From Nocardia puris (GTDB lineage Bacteria; Actinomycetota; Actinomycetes; Mycobacteriales; Mycobacteriaceae): DNA of 62,210 nt. Each line of letters opens with the position of its first letter. Within the stretch, counting starts at the first letter, position 1. The stretch covers positions 1 through 62,210 of the forward strand of contig NZ_QNRE01000023.1 in NCBI RefSeq assembly GCF_003315035.1, given 5' to 3'. Made by a program: the position numbers and the translations under genes. Below are positions 42,426 to 51,336 of the stretch, one piece after another. A model generated the notes under the pieces. It searched no databases. It was given only the letters and a program-made list of their open reading frames with translations, and had not been told where the DNA came from.

Positions 42426-43406
42426 ATGAGCGATGAAACAGCCCCCACCCGTTCGGCGGTCCGACTGGGGATTCAGCTGGCGTGCCGCGCTCCGTCGATC
42501 CACAACACACAACCGTGGCGATGGGACTTCGACGGTGCGCGGCTGACCTTGCGACGCGACCTCGACAGGCAACTGACCGCCGTCGACCCAGATGGACGCC
42601 AGGCTGTGATCAGTTGTGGCGCCGCATTGCAGCACGCCCAGACCGTCTTCGCGTCGCTGCACTGGCGCACCGACGTCGAGCGGATACCCGACCCTACCCA
42701 GCCCGACCTCCTGGCGACCATCGACTTCAGCCCGTGGCGCGACCCGCCCACGGCCGTGCTCCGGCGAGCCGAGGCGATCGAGTACCGGTACACCGACCGG
42801 CTGCCCATGGCCGCGCCGAGCGGCTGGGCCTCGATCAGATTGGCGCTGGAAGAACTCGTCAGCCGACACGGCCTCACACTGGACATCCTCGACGAGGACG
42901 CGCGGACACGACTGTCACTGGCTTCGGAACAGTCCGAGGCGCTGCGCCGGTACGACATGGAGTACCAGTCCGAAATCCGGTGGTGGTCGGGACATTCCCA
43001 TCTCGCGGAGGGCGTGCCGGCGTCAGCGTTGGTGTCGGAGCCGGAAGCGGCCCGCGTCGGAGTCGTCCGCGACTTCCCGCATCCGAAGATCCCCGCCCGC
43101 CGCGGCGAACTTCGCGATCACGCGCGCCTGGCCGTACTCACCGCGACGGACGAGATGCCGCAGACGTGGCTGCGCACCGGCGAGGCGCTCTCGGCGGCAC
43201 TGCTCGAGTGCACGGCGTCCGGCTTGTCGACCTGCGCACTGACCCATATCACCGAACTGACCGCCGGGCGACGCCTGCTCGGCAGCCTGATCGGCCATCC
43301 CGGGATACCGCAGGTCGTCCTGCGCATCGGCCTCGCCCCCGACGACCGACGGCCGCCGCCCACGCCTCGCCGACCTGTGCCCGACGTACTCGGCTGGAGC
43401 CGATAG
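42426..43406 (+). CDS. Acg-type nitroreductase-family protein (326 aa)
   Basis: An intact Acg (Rv2032)-like protein. The N-terminal half has LGIQLACRAPSIHNTQPWRW and the C-terminal half has WLRTGEALSAALLECTASGL followed by VLRIGLAPDD. The two nitroreductase-like halves form one flavin-binding unit in the family. M. tuberculosis has several DosR-induced members. Only a weak DosR-like site (GGGGCCGTTCGTCC, 42225-42238) is seen, about 190 bases upstream. It is followed after 18 bases by a small membrane protein gene. Confidence 0.88.
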   Translation: MSDETAPTRSAVRLGIQLACRAPSIHNTQPWRWDFDGARLTLRRDLDRQLTAVDPDGRQAVISCGAALQHAQTVFASLHWRTDVERIPDPTQPDLLATIDFSPWRDPPTAVLRRAEAIEYRYTDRLPMAAPSGWASIRLALEELVSRHGLTLDILDEDARTRLSLASEQSEALRRYDMEYQSEIRWWSGHSHLAEGVPASALVSEPEAARVGVVRDFPHPKIPARRGELRDHARLAVLTATDEMPQTWLRTGEALSAALLECTASGLSTCALTHITELTAGRRLLGSLIGHPGIPQVVLRIGLAPDDRRPPPTPRRPVPDVLGWSR

Positions 43407-43424
43407 CCCACCAGGAGTTCCACC

Positions 43425-43874
43425 ATGTCGTCCTTCCGCCAACGCAAGACCCGCCGCGCCCTGCGCGCAGGGCTGATCGGTAGTGCCGGATTCGTCGCCC
43501 TGTGGGCCTTCGTCGGCGCCGTGGGTCTCGTCAGCGGCGGCGCCGAGCTCGGCCCCGACATCACCGCACGCCTCCCGTTCGGCAGCCCGATCCCGGCCGG
43601 TGTGCTGCTGGCCGCGATCGTCGGGGCGCCGATGGCGGCCACCGCCGTGCTCGCCCTGCGCGCCGACCCGATCGCGCCGATCGTGGGTCTCGGCAGCGGC
43701 GCCCTTCTGATCGGCTGGGTCACGGTCCAGCCGTTCGTGATCGGTCGGTTCACCTGGCTGCAGCCCGTTGTCGGACTGCTCGGTGTCGCTGTGTGCCTGC
43801 TGGCCTACCGGCTCCGTCGCCCGGACCTCCGCACCGGGACCCCCACGGTGCCGTTCGGATCGTCACCGGCGTGA
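43425..43874 (+). CDS. Four-helix membrane protein (149 aa)
   Basis: Begins MSSFRQRKTRRALRAG, then four membrane helices at about 15-38, 55-75, 83-100 and 108-128 (LIGSAGFVALWAFVGAVGLV is the first). No known domain. The start is 18 bases after the Acg-type stop, so the two genes are probably one unit. Role unknown; the island context suggests redox or hypoxic stress. Confidence 0.7.
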   Translation: MSSFRQRKTRRALRAGLIGSAGFVALWAFVGAVGLVSGGAELGPDITARLPFGSPIPAGVLLAAIVGAPMAATAVLALRADPIAPIVGLGSGALLIGWVTVQPFVIGRFTWLQPVVGLLGVAVCLLAYRLRRPDLRTGTPTVPFGSSPA

Positions 43875-43974
43875 CAACCCACCGCCGTCGCCGCTGCTCG
43901 AACCGAGGTGCGGCCGCGACCGAGGTCACCGCTCCGATGTGCGGAGACGATCTGCTTCCCGAGGCCCGCCTGCA

Positions 43975-44230
43975 AGCGATAGGTTCGGTGAGTATCGCGG
44001 CGCCCCCGATGTCTGGCCGTGGCTCGTCCGGATGGTCCCGGCCGCACCGGTGCGTACACCTACGACTGGGTCGAGCACCTGTTCTGGCCCGACATGCACA
44101 GCTCCCGCGAGATCCTGCCCGCCGTCCGGAACCCTCGGCGTGGGAAACGAACTCGCGCTCGTTCCTTCTCTCCGCCACAGGATCGCCGGATTCACCTCGG
44201 GGCCTGTGGGCCGGGCCGACCTCGAGAATG
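43975..44230 (+). pseudogene. Frameshifted SRPBCC-type gene relic
   Basis: Shifting frames read DVWPWLVRM, then GAYTYDWVEHLFWPDMHSSR and EILPA, then GTLGVGNELALVP. This matches the usual actinobacterial SRPBCC pattern (WPWLVQMG, GAYSYDWLENLxGLDMHSAD, LRVGDEL). At least two frameshifts break it and the ends are not recognisable. Confidence 0.55.
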
Positions 44231-44347
44231 CCCAGGTGCCCGCCCCCGCCGCCCGCCCGCAGCCCAGCGACTATCGGGCGGTATCGAGCGACGCGCAACT
44301 CTGCGCCGTAGGCTGGTAGTGCCACAGGAAACGAAAGGTCCGCGCTC

Positions 44348-44983
44348 ATGGTCAAGGTCTTCTTGGTCGACGATCACGAAATCGTTCGGCACGGCGTAGC
44401 CGACCTCATCGACCTGGAGCCCGACCTCGAGGTCGTCGGCGAGGCCGGTACCTATGCTCAAGCGCTGGCCCGAATCCCGGCGCTGCGCCCCGAGGTGGCG
44501 GTGCTCGATGTCCTGCTCCCCGACGGCAACGGCATCGAACTGTGCCGCGAGCTCCTGTCGGCGAATCCGGAACTGCGGTGTCTGATCCTCACCTCGTTCA
44601 CCGACGAACAAGCCATGCTCAACGCGATCCTGGCCGGTGCCAGCGGTTACGTCATCAAAGACATCAAGGGCCTCGAACTGATCGCCGCCATCCGCGATGT
44701 CAGCGCCGGGAAGTCCCTGTTGGACAATCGTGCCGCCGCGGCGCTGATGGCCAAGTTGCGCACCGAGGCGGCGGGCAAGACGGGTCCACTGGCCACACTC
44801 ACCGAGCAGGAACGAACCCTGCTCGCGCTCCTCGGCGAAGGCTTGACCAATCGGCAGATCGCCGCGCGCATGTTCTTGGCGGAGAAGACCGTCAAGAACT
44901 ATGTCTCCCGGCTGCTGACGAAGCTCGGGGTCGAACGCCGCACGCAGGCAGCGGTGATGGCATCCAAGCTCAACGAAGCGTGA
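44348..44983 (+). CDS. dosR: Hypoxia/NO response regulator DosR (DevR)
   Basis: A 211-aa NarL/LuxR-family regulator. The start MVKVFLVDDHEIVRHGV, phosphoacceptor D54 (AVLDV), T82 (LILTSF) and K104 (YVIKDIKG) have the same numbering as M. tuberculosis DosR. The C-terminal helix-turn-helix includes LTNRQIAARMFLAEKTVKNY with the DNA-contacting KTVKNY segment. It activates dormancy genes when phosphorylated by DosS/DosT-type kinases. The kinase gene follows 49 bases after the stop, as in mycobacteria. Confidence 0.95.
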   Translation: MVKVFLVDDHEIVRHGVADLIDLEPDLEVVGEAGTYAQALARIPALRPEVAVLDVLLPDGNGIELCRELLSANPELRCLILTSFTDEQAMLNAILAGASGYVIKDIKGLELIAAIRDVSAGKSLLDNRAAAALMAKLRTEAAGKTGPLATLTEQERTLLALLGEGLTNRQIAARMFLAEKTVKNYVSRLLTKLGVERRTQAAVMASKLNEA

Positions 44984-45032
44984 CGGGGTTCCAGCCCACA
45001 CCGGGACCCCCCTCGTGGACGACCGTGGAACA

Positions 45033-46787
45033 ATGTCCCCCGTGGACGAACACGGCAAAGACCCCGCGCCGGGTCGGCAGGTCGCCGTCACAGAGACCCT
45101 GTCGCAGTTGCGGCTGCGGGAGTTGCTGAGCCAGGTTCAGGACCGCATCGCCCAGATCATCGACGTGCGCGACAACATGGACCGGCTCGTCGAGGCGATG
45201 CTCGTCGTCACCTCGGGACTCGATCTCGACGACACGCTGCGCTCGATCGTGCACACCGCCATCGAACTCGTCGACGCCCGGTACGGCGCCTTGGGCGTCC
45301 GGGAGACCGACAAGAACAGCAATCAGCTCGCCGAGTTCGTCTACGAGGGCATCGACGACCGCACCCGCGTCCTCATCGGTGACCTCCCCCGCGGCCACGG
45401 GGTGCTCGGACTGCTGATCCAAGAGCCCACACCGATCCGGCTCAAGACACTGTCCGACCACTCCTCCTCGGTCGGCTTCCCACCGCATCATCCACCGATG
45501 CGGACGTTTCTGGGCGTTCCCGTCAAGGTCCGCGACGAGATCTTCGGCAATCTCTACCTCACCGAGAAGGCCGGGGGGCAGGAGTTCACCGAGGACGACG
45601 AGGTCGTCGTCCAAGCCCTGGCCGCCGCGGCCGGTATCGCCATCGCCAACGCGCGCCTGTACGAGGAATCCCGCGTCCGCCAACAGTGGCTCGAAGCGAC
45701 CCGGGACGTGGCGACCGAACTGCTCGCCGGCGGCGAACCCGACGAGGTCCTCGACCTCGTCACGCAGCGGGCCCTCACCCTCACCCAGTCCGCGTGCACG
45801 TTCGTCGCGCTGCCCGAGGATCCCGAGGTACCCCGCGACGAAGTGACCGAGCTGGTGGTGATCGCCGCGGCGGGAATCGACGCCGAAGCGATCATCGGCC
45901 AGCGCCTCACCGTCGAGGACTCGCAGTCCGGAGCCGCGTACCGTTCCGAGAAAACGGTCGTGTCCGAGAAGCCGCCCTACAATCTCTTCTCGCACACCAG
46001 GTCCCAGTTCGGGCCCGCCGTGGTGGTCCCGTTGCGGGTCGGGTCGGAGGTCATCGGCGTACTCACCACGATCCGGCCCGCGGATACGCAGGCGATGGAT
46101 GAGCCGACCACCGCCATGCTCACCGCGTTCGCCGATCAAGCCGCGCTGGTCCTGCAACTGTCCGACTCGCAGCGCCGTATGCGCGAACTCGACGTGCTCT
46201 CCGACCGCGACCGTATCGCCCGGGGCCTGCACGACCACGTCATCCAGCGGCTTTTCGCGGTCGGGCTGTCCCTGCAGGGCACCGTGCAGCGTGCGCGCAC
46301 GCCGGAGGTCAAGACCCGGCTGATGGAGACCATCGACGACATCCAATCCATCGTCCAGGACATCCGTCACTCCATCTTCGACCTACAGAGCAACAACACG
46401 GCGGATTCCTCGAAGTACCGCAAACACCTCCACGGCATCATCGTCGACACCACCGCCGACAGCGGGCTGCGCACGACAGTCCGCCTCGCCGGGCCCGTCA
46501 CGGTGCTGGCTCCGCCCCTGTCCGACGACGTCGAAGCGGTCCTGCGCGAAGCCGTCAGCAACGTCGTCCGGCACGCGCGGGCCAGTCTGGTCGCGGTCGA
46601 ACTCCGGGTGGGCGACGAGGTCACGATCGAAGTCACCGATGACGGCGTCGGCGTCCCCGCCGACCTCTCGCGCCGCAGCGGATTGGCCAATCTCGCCGTC
46701 CGCGCCGAAAAAGCCGGTGGGTCTTTCCAACTCGTCGACCGCCCCGAGGGCGGGACCCTCCTGCGCTGGACAGCGCCCCTGCCCTGA
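45033..46787 (+). CDS. dosS: Haem GAF sensor histidine kinase DosS (DevS)-like
   Basis: A 584-aa protein from ATG 45033 (a GTG at 45015 is possible). GAF-A (about 65-205) contains FPPHHPPMRTFLGVPVKVRD, where one of the two His is the haem ligand, as in DosS/DosT. GAF-B spans 225-372. The HisKA_3 box RDRIARGLHDHVIQRLF has its phospho-His at 400. The HATPase domain ends SGLANLAVRAEKAGGSF. It should sense O2, NO or CO and phosphorylate the adjacent DosR. Only one such kinase is visible in this window. Confidence 0.94.
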   Translation: MSPVDEHGKDPAPGRQVAVTETLSQLRLRELLSQVQDRIAQIIDVRDNMDRLVEAMLVVTSGLDLDDTLRSIVHTAIELVDARYGALGVRETDKNSNQLAEFVYEGIDDRTRVLIGDLPRGHGVLGLLIQEPTPIRLKTLSDHSSSVGFPPHHPPMRTFLGVPVKVRDEIFGNLYLTEKAGGQEFTEDDEVVVQALAAAAGIAIANARLYEESRVRQQWLEATRDVATELLAGGEPDEVLDLVTQRALTLTQSACTFVALPEDPEVPRDEVTELVVIAAAGIDAEAIIGQRLTVEDSQSGAAYRSEKTVVSEKPPYNLFSHTRSQFGPAVVVPLRVGSEVIGVLTTIRPADTQAMDEPTTAMLTAFADQAALVLQLSDSQRRMRELDVLSDRDRIARGLHDHVIQRLFAVGLSLQGTVQRARTPEVKTRLMETIDDIQSIVQDIRHSIFDLQSNNTADSSKYRKHLHGIIVDTTADSGLRTTVRLAGPVTVLAPPLSDDVEAVLREAVSNVVRHARASLVAVELRVGDEVTIEVTDDGVGVPADLSRRSGLANLAVRAEKAGGSFQLVDRPEGGTLLRWTAPLP

Positions 46788-46989
46788 CGCCTCGGCCACC
46801 GCGATCCTGGGGCCGGTTGGTCCGCATACCGACGCCGGACGTCTCTACTCTGCCTGTGCTCCCAGGACGGAGACTACCTGTGCGGAATCTCGCGCATCGG
46901 CGCTCGTCCGGCGATCTCCCTCATCCAGTCCGACGGTCTTCCCACGGCACCTCCGCGACCTCGGGCGTTGCGTCCACCGGTTGAACCTG

Positions 46990-47293
46990 AGCGATACGTC
47001 TCCGTTCGCTTCGCTGAATCACTTGCCCTGCACGGCTTGTCGGCATCGGCCGGATCGGTCGGCGATGCCCATGACAACGCTCTGGCGGAGTCGATCATTG
47101 GCCTGTCAAGACCGAGGTGATCAACCGGCACGGCCCGTTCAAGCCTCTCACCGAGGTCGAGTTCGCGCTCACGGAGTGGTGCGACTGGTACAGCAACGCC
47201 CGCCCGCATTCCCGCCTGGGCTACTTGCCCCCGGTCGAATGCGAAGCTGCCTACTACGCTCAACAACCACCACGCCGACCGGCGCTGGTCTGA
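46990..47293 (+). mobile_element. C-terminal remnant of an IS3-family transposase (orfB)
   Basis: Two frames give YVSVRFAESLALHGLSASAG, SVGDAHDNALAESIIGL and then TEVINRHGPFKPLTEVEFAL, EWCDWYSNARPHSRLGYLPP and VECEAAYYA, the end of the rve/IS3 integrase core including the last catalytic Glu region. The frames join at about 47105, where one A is missing (expected CTGTACAAG). No left half or terminal repeats remain. It forms the right border of the dormancy island. The 200 bases before it hold nothing recognisable. Confidence 0.8.
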
Positions 47294-47536
47294 AACCGAA
47301 GCCGGTCTCTTACCCGTGACGGTTCAGGCTATGCATAGGCTCGCAGAGGCGATGCGCGATCCAAGGTTGCCGAACTCGAGAACTCCGACTGCGTGCTGAG
47401 TCTGAAGGGCCATTGCTTTACCGCGTGATCTAGCTGGGCTCATCCCCGCTCGCGTGGGAGCGCACTGATTCACCCGCAGTGTTGCACGCCAAACACCTGA
47501 CCCAGTCCGCACAGCCGCCGCACGGCCCTGGGCACC

Positions 47537-47740
47537 GTGCCGGTGTGGATCGAACTGGTCGCCGGGTGGCTGCACCTGCACCCCCGTACGCCGCGGCGCC
47601 GACTCGCCGCCGAAGGCACCACGTTCGAGGAGAGTCTCGACGAGGAGCACCGCACGTCGGCGCATCGACTGCTGACCCGGACGGCTCTGCCGTTCACCCA
47701 CCCTCGAGCGGTGGAGGTGAAACCGCAGCCGCCACTTGGG
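47537..47740 (+). pseudogene. AraC-family regulator C-terminal relic
   Basis: The frame reads AGWLHLHPRTPRRRLAAEGT and TFEESLDEEHRTSAHRLLTR, the first helix-turn-helix of an AraC-type domain (LHLSPRTLRRRLxxEGTTFxxLLD). The second helix-turn-helix is not recognisable and the ligand domain is missing. Confidence 0.5.
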
Positions 47741-47875
47741 CTCCCACGCCTTGTGGGGGGGTTTGCTCTGTTGTGCGTCACGAGCATAGGGAGCCGCCCT
47801 GCGCCTAGAAGAGTTGGCGCCGCCGAGTCGGCTATCGATGCGGTCCTCGATCGATGGCGTGCGGGTGCCTGCCGC

Positions 47876-48940
47876 TCAGAAGGTGGGGTCGATGAGGACC
47901 TTGCCTTCGACCTGCCCGGCGGCGAGGCGGTCCAAGGAGTCGCCCAGCCTCTCCAGCCCGACTGGCGGCTCGGCGAATTCCTGTCCCAGCGTGGGGTTCT
48001 CGGCGAGGATCCGCAGCGCGGCGGGCAGGTCGGTGTCGCAGACGTGTGCGAGGGTTGTCTCGAGGGTGATTTCGCGGAAGATCATCGAGTGTAGGTCGAT
48101 CTCGGGTTTCTGTTTCGGGATGCCGACGGCCTCGACCCGGCCGCCGTCGGTGACCAGGTCCAGTGCCAGCGCCAGCTGGCCGGGTGCGCCGCTGGCCTCG
48201 ATCACGACGTCGGGCCGGGCGCCGTCGAAGGCGTCGGTGAGTTCTTCGGGCAGTGCGTCGGATGCGGTCAGGGTGATATCCGCGCCGAGGCGTTTCGCAC
48301 GGGCCTCGCGGGTTGCGGCGATGTCGATTACAGCGATCTGGTAGTCGCCGAGGTGCCGCAGTCCGGCCAGGACGAACGAGCCGATCGCGCCCGCGCCGAT
48401 GACCGCGACTCGGTCACCGGTGACCGCGCCGGCGCGGCGGGCGGCGTGGATGCCGACGGCCAGGGGCTGGGCGAGCGCGGCGTGATCGGTATCCAGTCCG
48501 GCAGGTAGGGCGCGCAGTGTGACGGAGGGTACGGCAACGTATTCGGCCATCCCGCCGTGGACGTTGAGCCCGAGAGTGCGGTATCGCAGGCATTTGTTGG
48601 TGCGGCCTTGGCGGCAACGGCGGCATTCGCCACACCAGATCCCCGCCCCGCTGGCGACGAGGGTGCCGGGCGGGAGCGTGGCATCTGGGTGGGACTTCAC
48701 GATTTCGCCGACGAATTCGTGACCGGGGATGAGCGGCCCGAGGTGGCCACTGTGCGGGTGGCGGTGGTGCACCGGAAAGACCTTGGGCCCGGCGACCCAT
48801 TCGCCGGCATCGGTGCCGCAGATCCCCGACCGCAGGACCTTCACCAGCACTTCACCCGGGTTGAGCGTTGGGATGGCGACCTCCTCGATCCGGATGTCGC
48901 GGGGACCGTGGTAGAGGGCGGCTCGCATTGTCGATGGCAC
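47876..48940 (-). CDS. Zinc-dependent alcohol/polyol dehydrogenase (MDR family)
   Basis: A 354-aa protein from GTG 48940 (ATG 48928 is possible). Catalytic-zinc region GICGTDAGEW and GHEFVGE; structural-zinc cysteines in WCGECRRCRQGRTNKC; Rossmann motif VIGAGAIGSF. It resembles 2,3-butanediol or threonine/sorbitol dehydrogenase-type MDRs. It is the last gene of the hydroxyquinol operon, 80 bases after the MFS gene. The very long frame upstream is a shadow. Substrate unknown, probably an alcohol made early in the same pathway. Confidence 0.87.
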   Translation of the reverse strand: MPSTMRAALYHGPRDIRIEEVAIPTLNPGEVLVKVLRSGICGTDAGEWVAGPKVFPVHHRHPHSGHLGPLIPGHEFVGEIVKSHPDATLPPGTLVASGAGIWCGECRRCRQGRTNKCLRYRTLGLNVHGGMAEYVAVPSVTLRALPAGLDTDHAALAQPLAVGIHAARRAGAVTGDRVAVIGAGAIGSFVLAGLRHLGDYQIAVIDIAATREARAKRLGADITLTASDALPEELTDAFDGARPDVVIEASGAPGQLALALDLVTDGGRVEAVGIPKQKPEIDLHSMIFREITLETTLAHVCDTDLPAALRILAENPTLGQEFAEPPVGLERLGDSLDRLAAGQVEGKVLIDPTF

Positions 48941-49020
48941 AGCGGTGTCTTTCGTCGTCTGGATGTCTCGTACTGGGGTGCAGGTCCGGGCCGGCCGTCT
49001 GTCGGCCCGGACCTGGCGGG

Positions 49021-50259
49021 TCATGCCTTGGCGGTGGCTCCGTCGCGGGGATCGATGGCTGGTTCCACTGGGGCGTTGTCGGTCGCCGTGACGTTTTCGG
49101 TGCGGGGCAGCAGCAGTGCTACGACCGCGGCCAACGCGAAGAATCCCGCGCAGAGCACCAGTCCACCCTGGAAGCCGATGCTGGTGGCGAGTCCGGCCAG
49201 GATGAACGGTGCCAGCGCCGAGACGCCGCGGCCGACGTTGAAGCAGAATCCGGCGCCGGTGGCGCGGGCACGGGTGGGGAACAGTTCGCCGAGGTAGGAA
49301 CCGAACAGGCCGAAGAAGGCGGTGAAGGCGCCGAAGCACGGGCCCAGCCACAGCAGGACGGTCAGGTCGGTGGTCAGCGCGTAGATCGGCAGTGTCGCGG
49401 CGACGCCGAACAGGGTGATCACGATGGTGCGGTGGCGGCCGATGCGGTCGGCGAGGAAGCCGAATCCGTTGTAGCCGGCGAACATTCCGAGATTGACGAT
49501 GGTGACGAACAGCGCGACCGATCCCTTGTCGAGCCCGCGTTCGGTGGTGAGATAGGTGGGCAGCCACGTCATCGCGCCCCAGTAGCCGAACAGCGCCAGC
49601 GCCGCCATGAGAGTGCCCAGCAGGGTGCGTCGGCGCAGCGAGGAGCCCAGCACGTCGCGCACCGAGACCACGTCGTCGGTGCTGTGGGCCTTCTGCTCGG
49701 CCCAGGTGGCCGACTCGGAGAAGAAGATCGCCACAATGGCGAACGGCAGCACTACCGCGACGCCGGCGACCAGGAACATCAGCCGCCAGTCCGGCAGGAA
49801 CCATCCGGAGATGGTCGCGGCCATCGCTCCGCCCGCGGGAAACGCGCTGATCACGAAGGCGGCGGCCCGGCCTCGCTGGTGCTCGGGGAAGGTCTCGACC
49901 ACGTAGGCCGAGACCACGCTCCACACCGCGCCCAGGCCGATGCCGGCCAAGAACCGCAGCAGCAGAAAGACTTCGAAGTTCGGCACGACCGCGATGGCGG
50001 CGGTGAACGCTCCGAAGGTCGCCAAGGACGCGAGCAGGGCCTTCTTGCGGCCGAAGTTGTCGGCGATGTAGCCGCCCAGGACGCTGCTGACGCCGATGCC
50101 GACCAGGGTCGCGGTGGCGAGCAGACCGCCCTGGGTGACCGTCAGGCCCATGTCCGTGCGGATGGCGGGCAGACCCATCGACAGCAGGACGATTTCCAGG
50201 GCATCGAACAGGTAGGCGAGAAAGCACCCGCCGAGCACGATCCAACGTGTACGTCGCAT
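49021..50259 (-). CDS. MFS transporter of the aromatic acid/H+ symporter type
   Basis: A 412-aa protein with twelve helices. GGAGGTACGACG before ATG 50259 fixes the start. Family motif GGYIADNFGRKKALL lies in loop 2-3 and FLADRIGRHRTIVI in loop 8-9. It begins RWIVLGGCFLAYLFDALEIV, like aromatic-acid symporters. It probably imports the substrate of this catabolic cluster. Confidence 0.88.
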   Translation of the reverse strand: MRRTRWIVLGGCFLAYLFDALEIVLLSMGLPAIRTDMGLTVTQGGLLATATLVGIGVSSVLGGYIADNFGRKKALLASLATFGAFTAAIAVVPNFEVFLLLRFLAGIGLGAVWSVVSAYVVETFPEHQRGRAAAFVISAFPAGGAMAATISGWFLPDWRLMFLVAGVAVVLPFAIVAIFFSESATWAEQKAHSTDDVVSVRDVLGSSLRRRTLLGTLMAALALFGYWGAMTWLPTYLTTERGLDKGSVALFVTIVNLGMFAGYNGFGFLADRIGRHRTIVITLFGVAATLPIYALTTDLTVLLWLGPCFGAFTAFFGLFGSYLGELFPTRARATGAGFCFNVGRGVSALAPFILAGLATSIGFQGGLVLCAGFFALAAVVALLLPRTENVTATDNAPVEPAIDPRDGATAKA

Positions 50260-50451
50260 CGTCGTACCTCCAGTGTGAGCTGCTGGGGGCGCGCCCGGGC
50301 AGCGGTGATCTTCGATTCGCGGCGACGAGCGTCGCCGAGCGGGGTGGAGCGGCCCGGAGCGCGGGCTGGTCCGTTGGATCCGTGCCACGAGTGGCGCGGT
50401 CGTTGAAGTCCGGGGCGGATACCGTCCGGAGGAATCGCCGCGGGTACGCGG

Positions 50452-51336
50452 CTAGTGCTCGTCCGACGGGGCGAGGACGAGGTCGAAAGCGATGCTGGTC
50501 CAGTCGCCATCGGGGTGGGAGCCGTCGGGGGCTGGGGTGTCGTGGTGCCAGGACACCTCGACCACGAGGTCGTCCTTGACGCCGAACACCGCGTCCGAGG
50601 TCAGGTAGGGATCCTCGGCGAGGAAAATGTGCGTGATCAGCGTCCGGAAGCCGGGCGCGCTCACCAGGAAGTGCAGGTGCGCGGGCCGCATGGGGCCCCG
50701 GCCGGTGGCGGCGAGCAGATCGCCCACCGGGCCGTCGTGCGGGATCGGATACGGGGAGGGCAGTACCGACCAGAACCGGTATTCGCCGTCGGTGCCCGAA
50801 CGCAGCCTGCCGCGCCCGGCGGTCCGCCCGTCCGGGTACTGGACGTCGTAGAAGCCGTCGTCGTCGGCCTCCCACACCTCGATCCGCGCGCCGGGGATCG
50901 GTTCTCCGGTCACCGAGCGCACCTCGCCCGACACGTGGCAGGCCACCCCCGCCGCGCCCTGGGCGATGTCGCCGCCGAGCGCGATCTCGGGGGCGTCGTC
51001 GACGAAGAACGGCCCGAAGACGGTGGATTCGGTGGCGCCGGGCGCGTCGGGTTCGTTGATCGCGACCGTGAGCATGGACAGGCCGAGCACGTCGGAGAGC
51101 AGGATGAACTCCTGGCGCCGACTGTCGGTGATATGTCCGGCGCGGGTGAGGAATTCGATCGCGGCCGTCCATTCGGCGTCGGTGAGCCGGACCTCGCGGG
51201 CGAAGGCGTGCAGGTGCCGGACGAGGCTGGTCATCACCTGGCGCAAGCGCGGGTCGGGGGTGGCGGCGAAACTGTCGAGGACCTCCGCGGTGACGGCCGC
51301 TTCGCGGTCGGTGGTCAGGGTGTCCTCGGCGCTCAT
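50452..51336 (-). CDS. Intradiol ring-cleavage dioxygenase, hydroxyquinol 1,2-dioxygenase type
   Basis: A 294-aa non-haem Fe(III) dioxygenase. The four iron ligands are Y163 (GFYDVQYPDG), Y196 (PSPYPIPHDG), H220 and H222 (RPAHLHF), nearly the numbering of characterised hydroxyquinol dioxygenases. The N-terminal helical dimerisation domain is typical (EFILLSDVLGLSML). It opens hydroxyquinol to maleylacetate, and the next enzyme encoded just upstream reduces maleylacetate. The ATG overlaps the maleylacetate reductase stop (ATGA). Confidence 0.92.
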   Translation of the reverse strand: MSAEDTLTTDREAAVTAEVLDSFAATPDPRLRQVMTSLVRHLHAFAREVRLTDAEWTAAIEFLTRAGHITDSRRQEFILLSDVLGLSMLTVAINEPDAPGATESTVFGPFFVDDAPEIALGGDIAQGAAGVACHVSGEVRSVTGEPIPGARIEVWEADDDGFYDVQYPDGRTAGRGRLRSGTDGEYRFWSVLPSPYPIPHDGPVGDLLAATGRGPMRPAHLHFLVSAPGFRTLITHIFLAEDPYLTSDAVFGVKDDLVVEVSWHHDTPAPDGSHPDGDWTSIAFDLVLAPSDEH

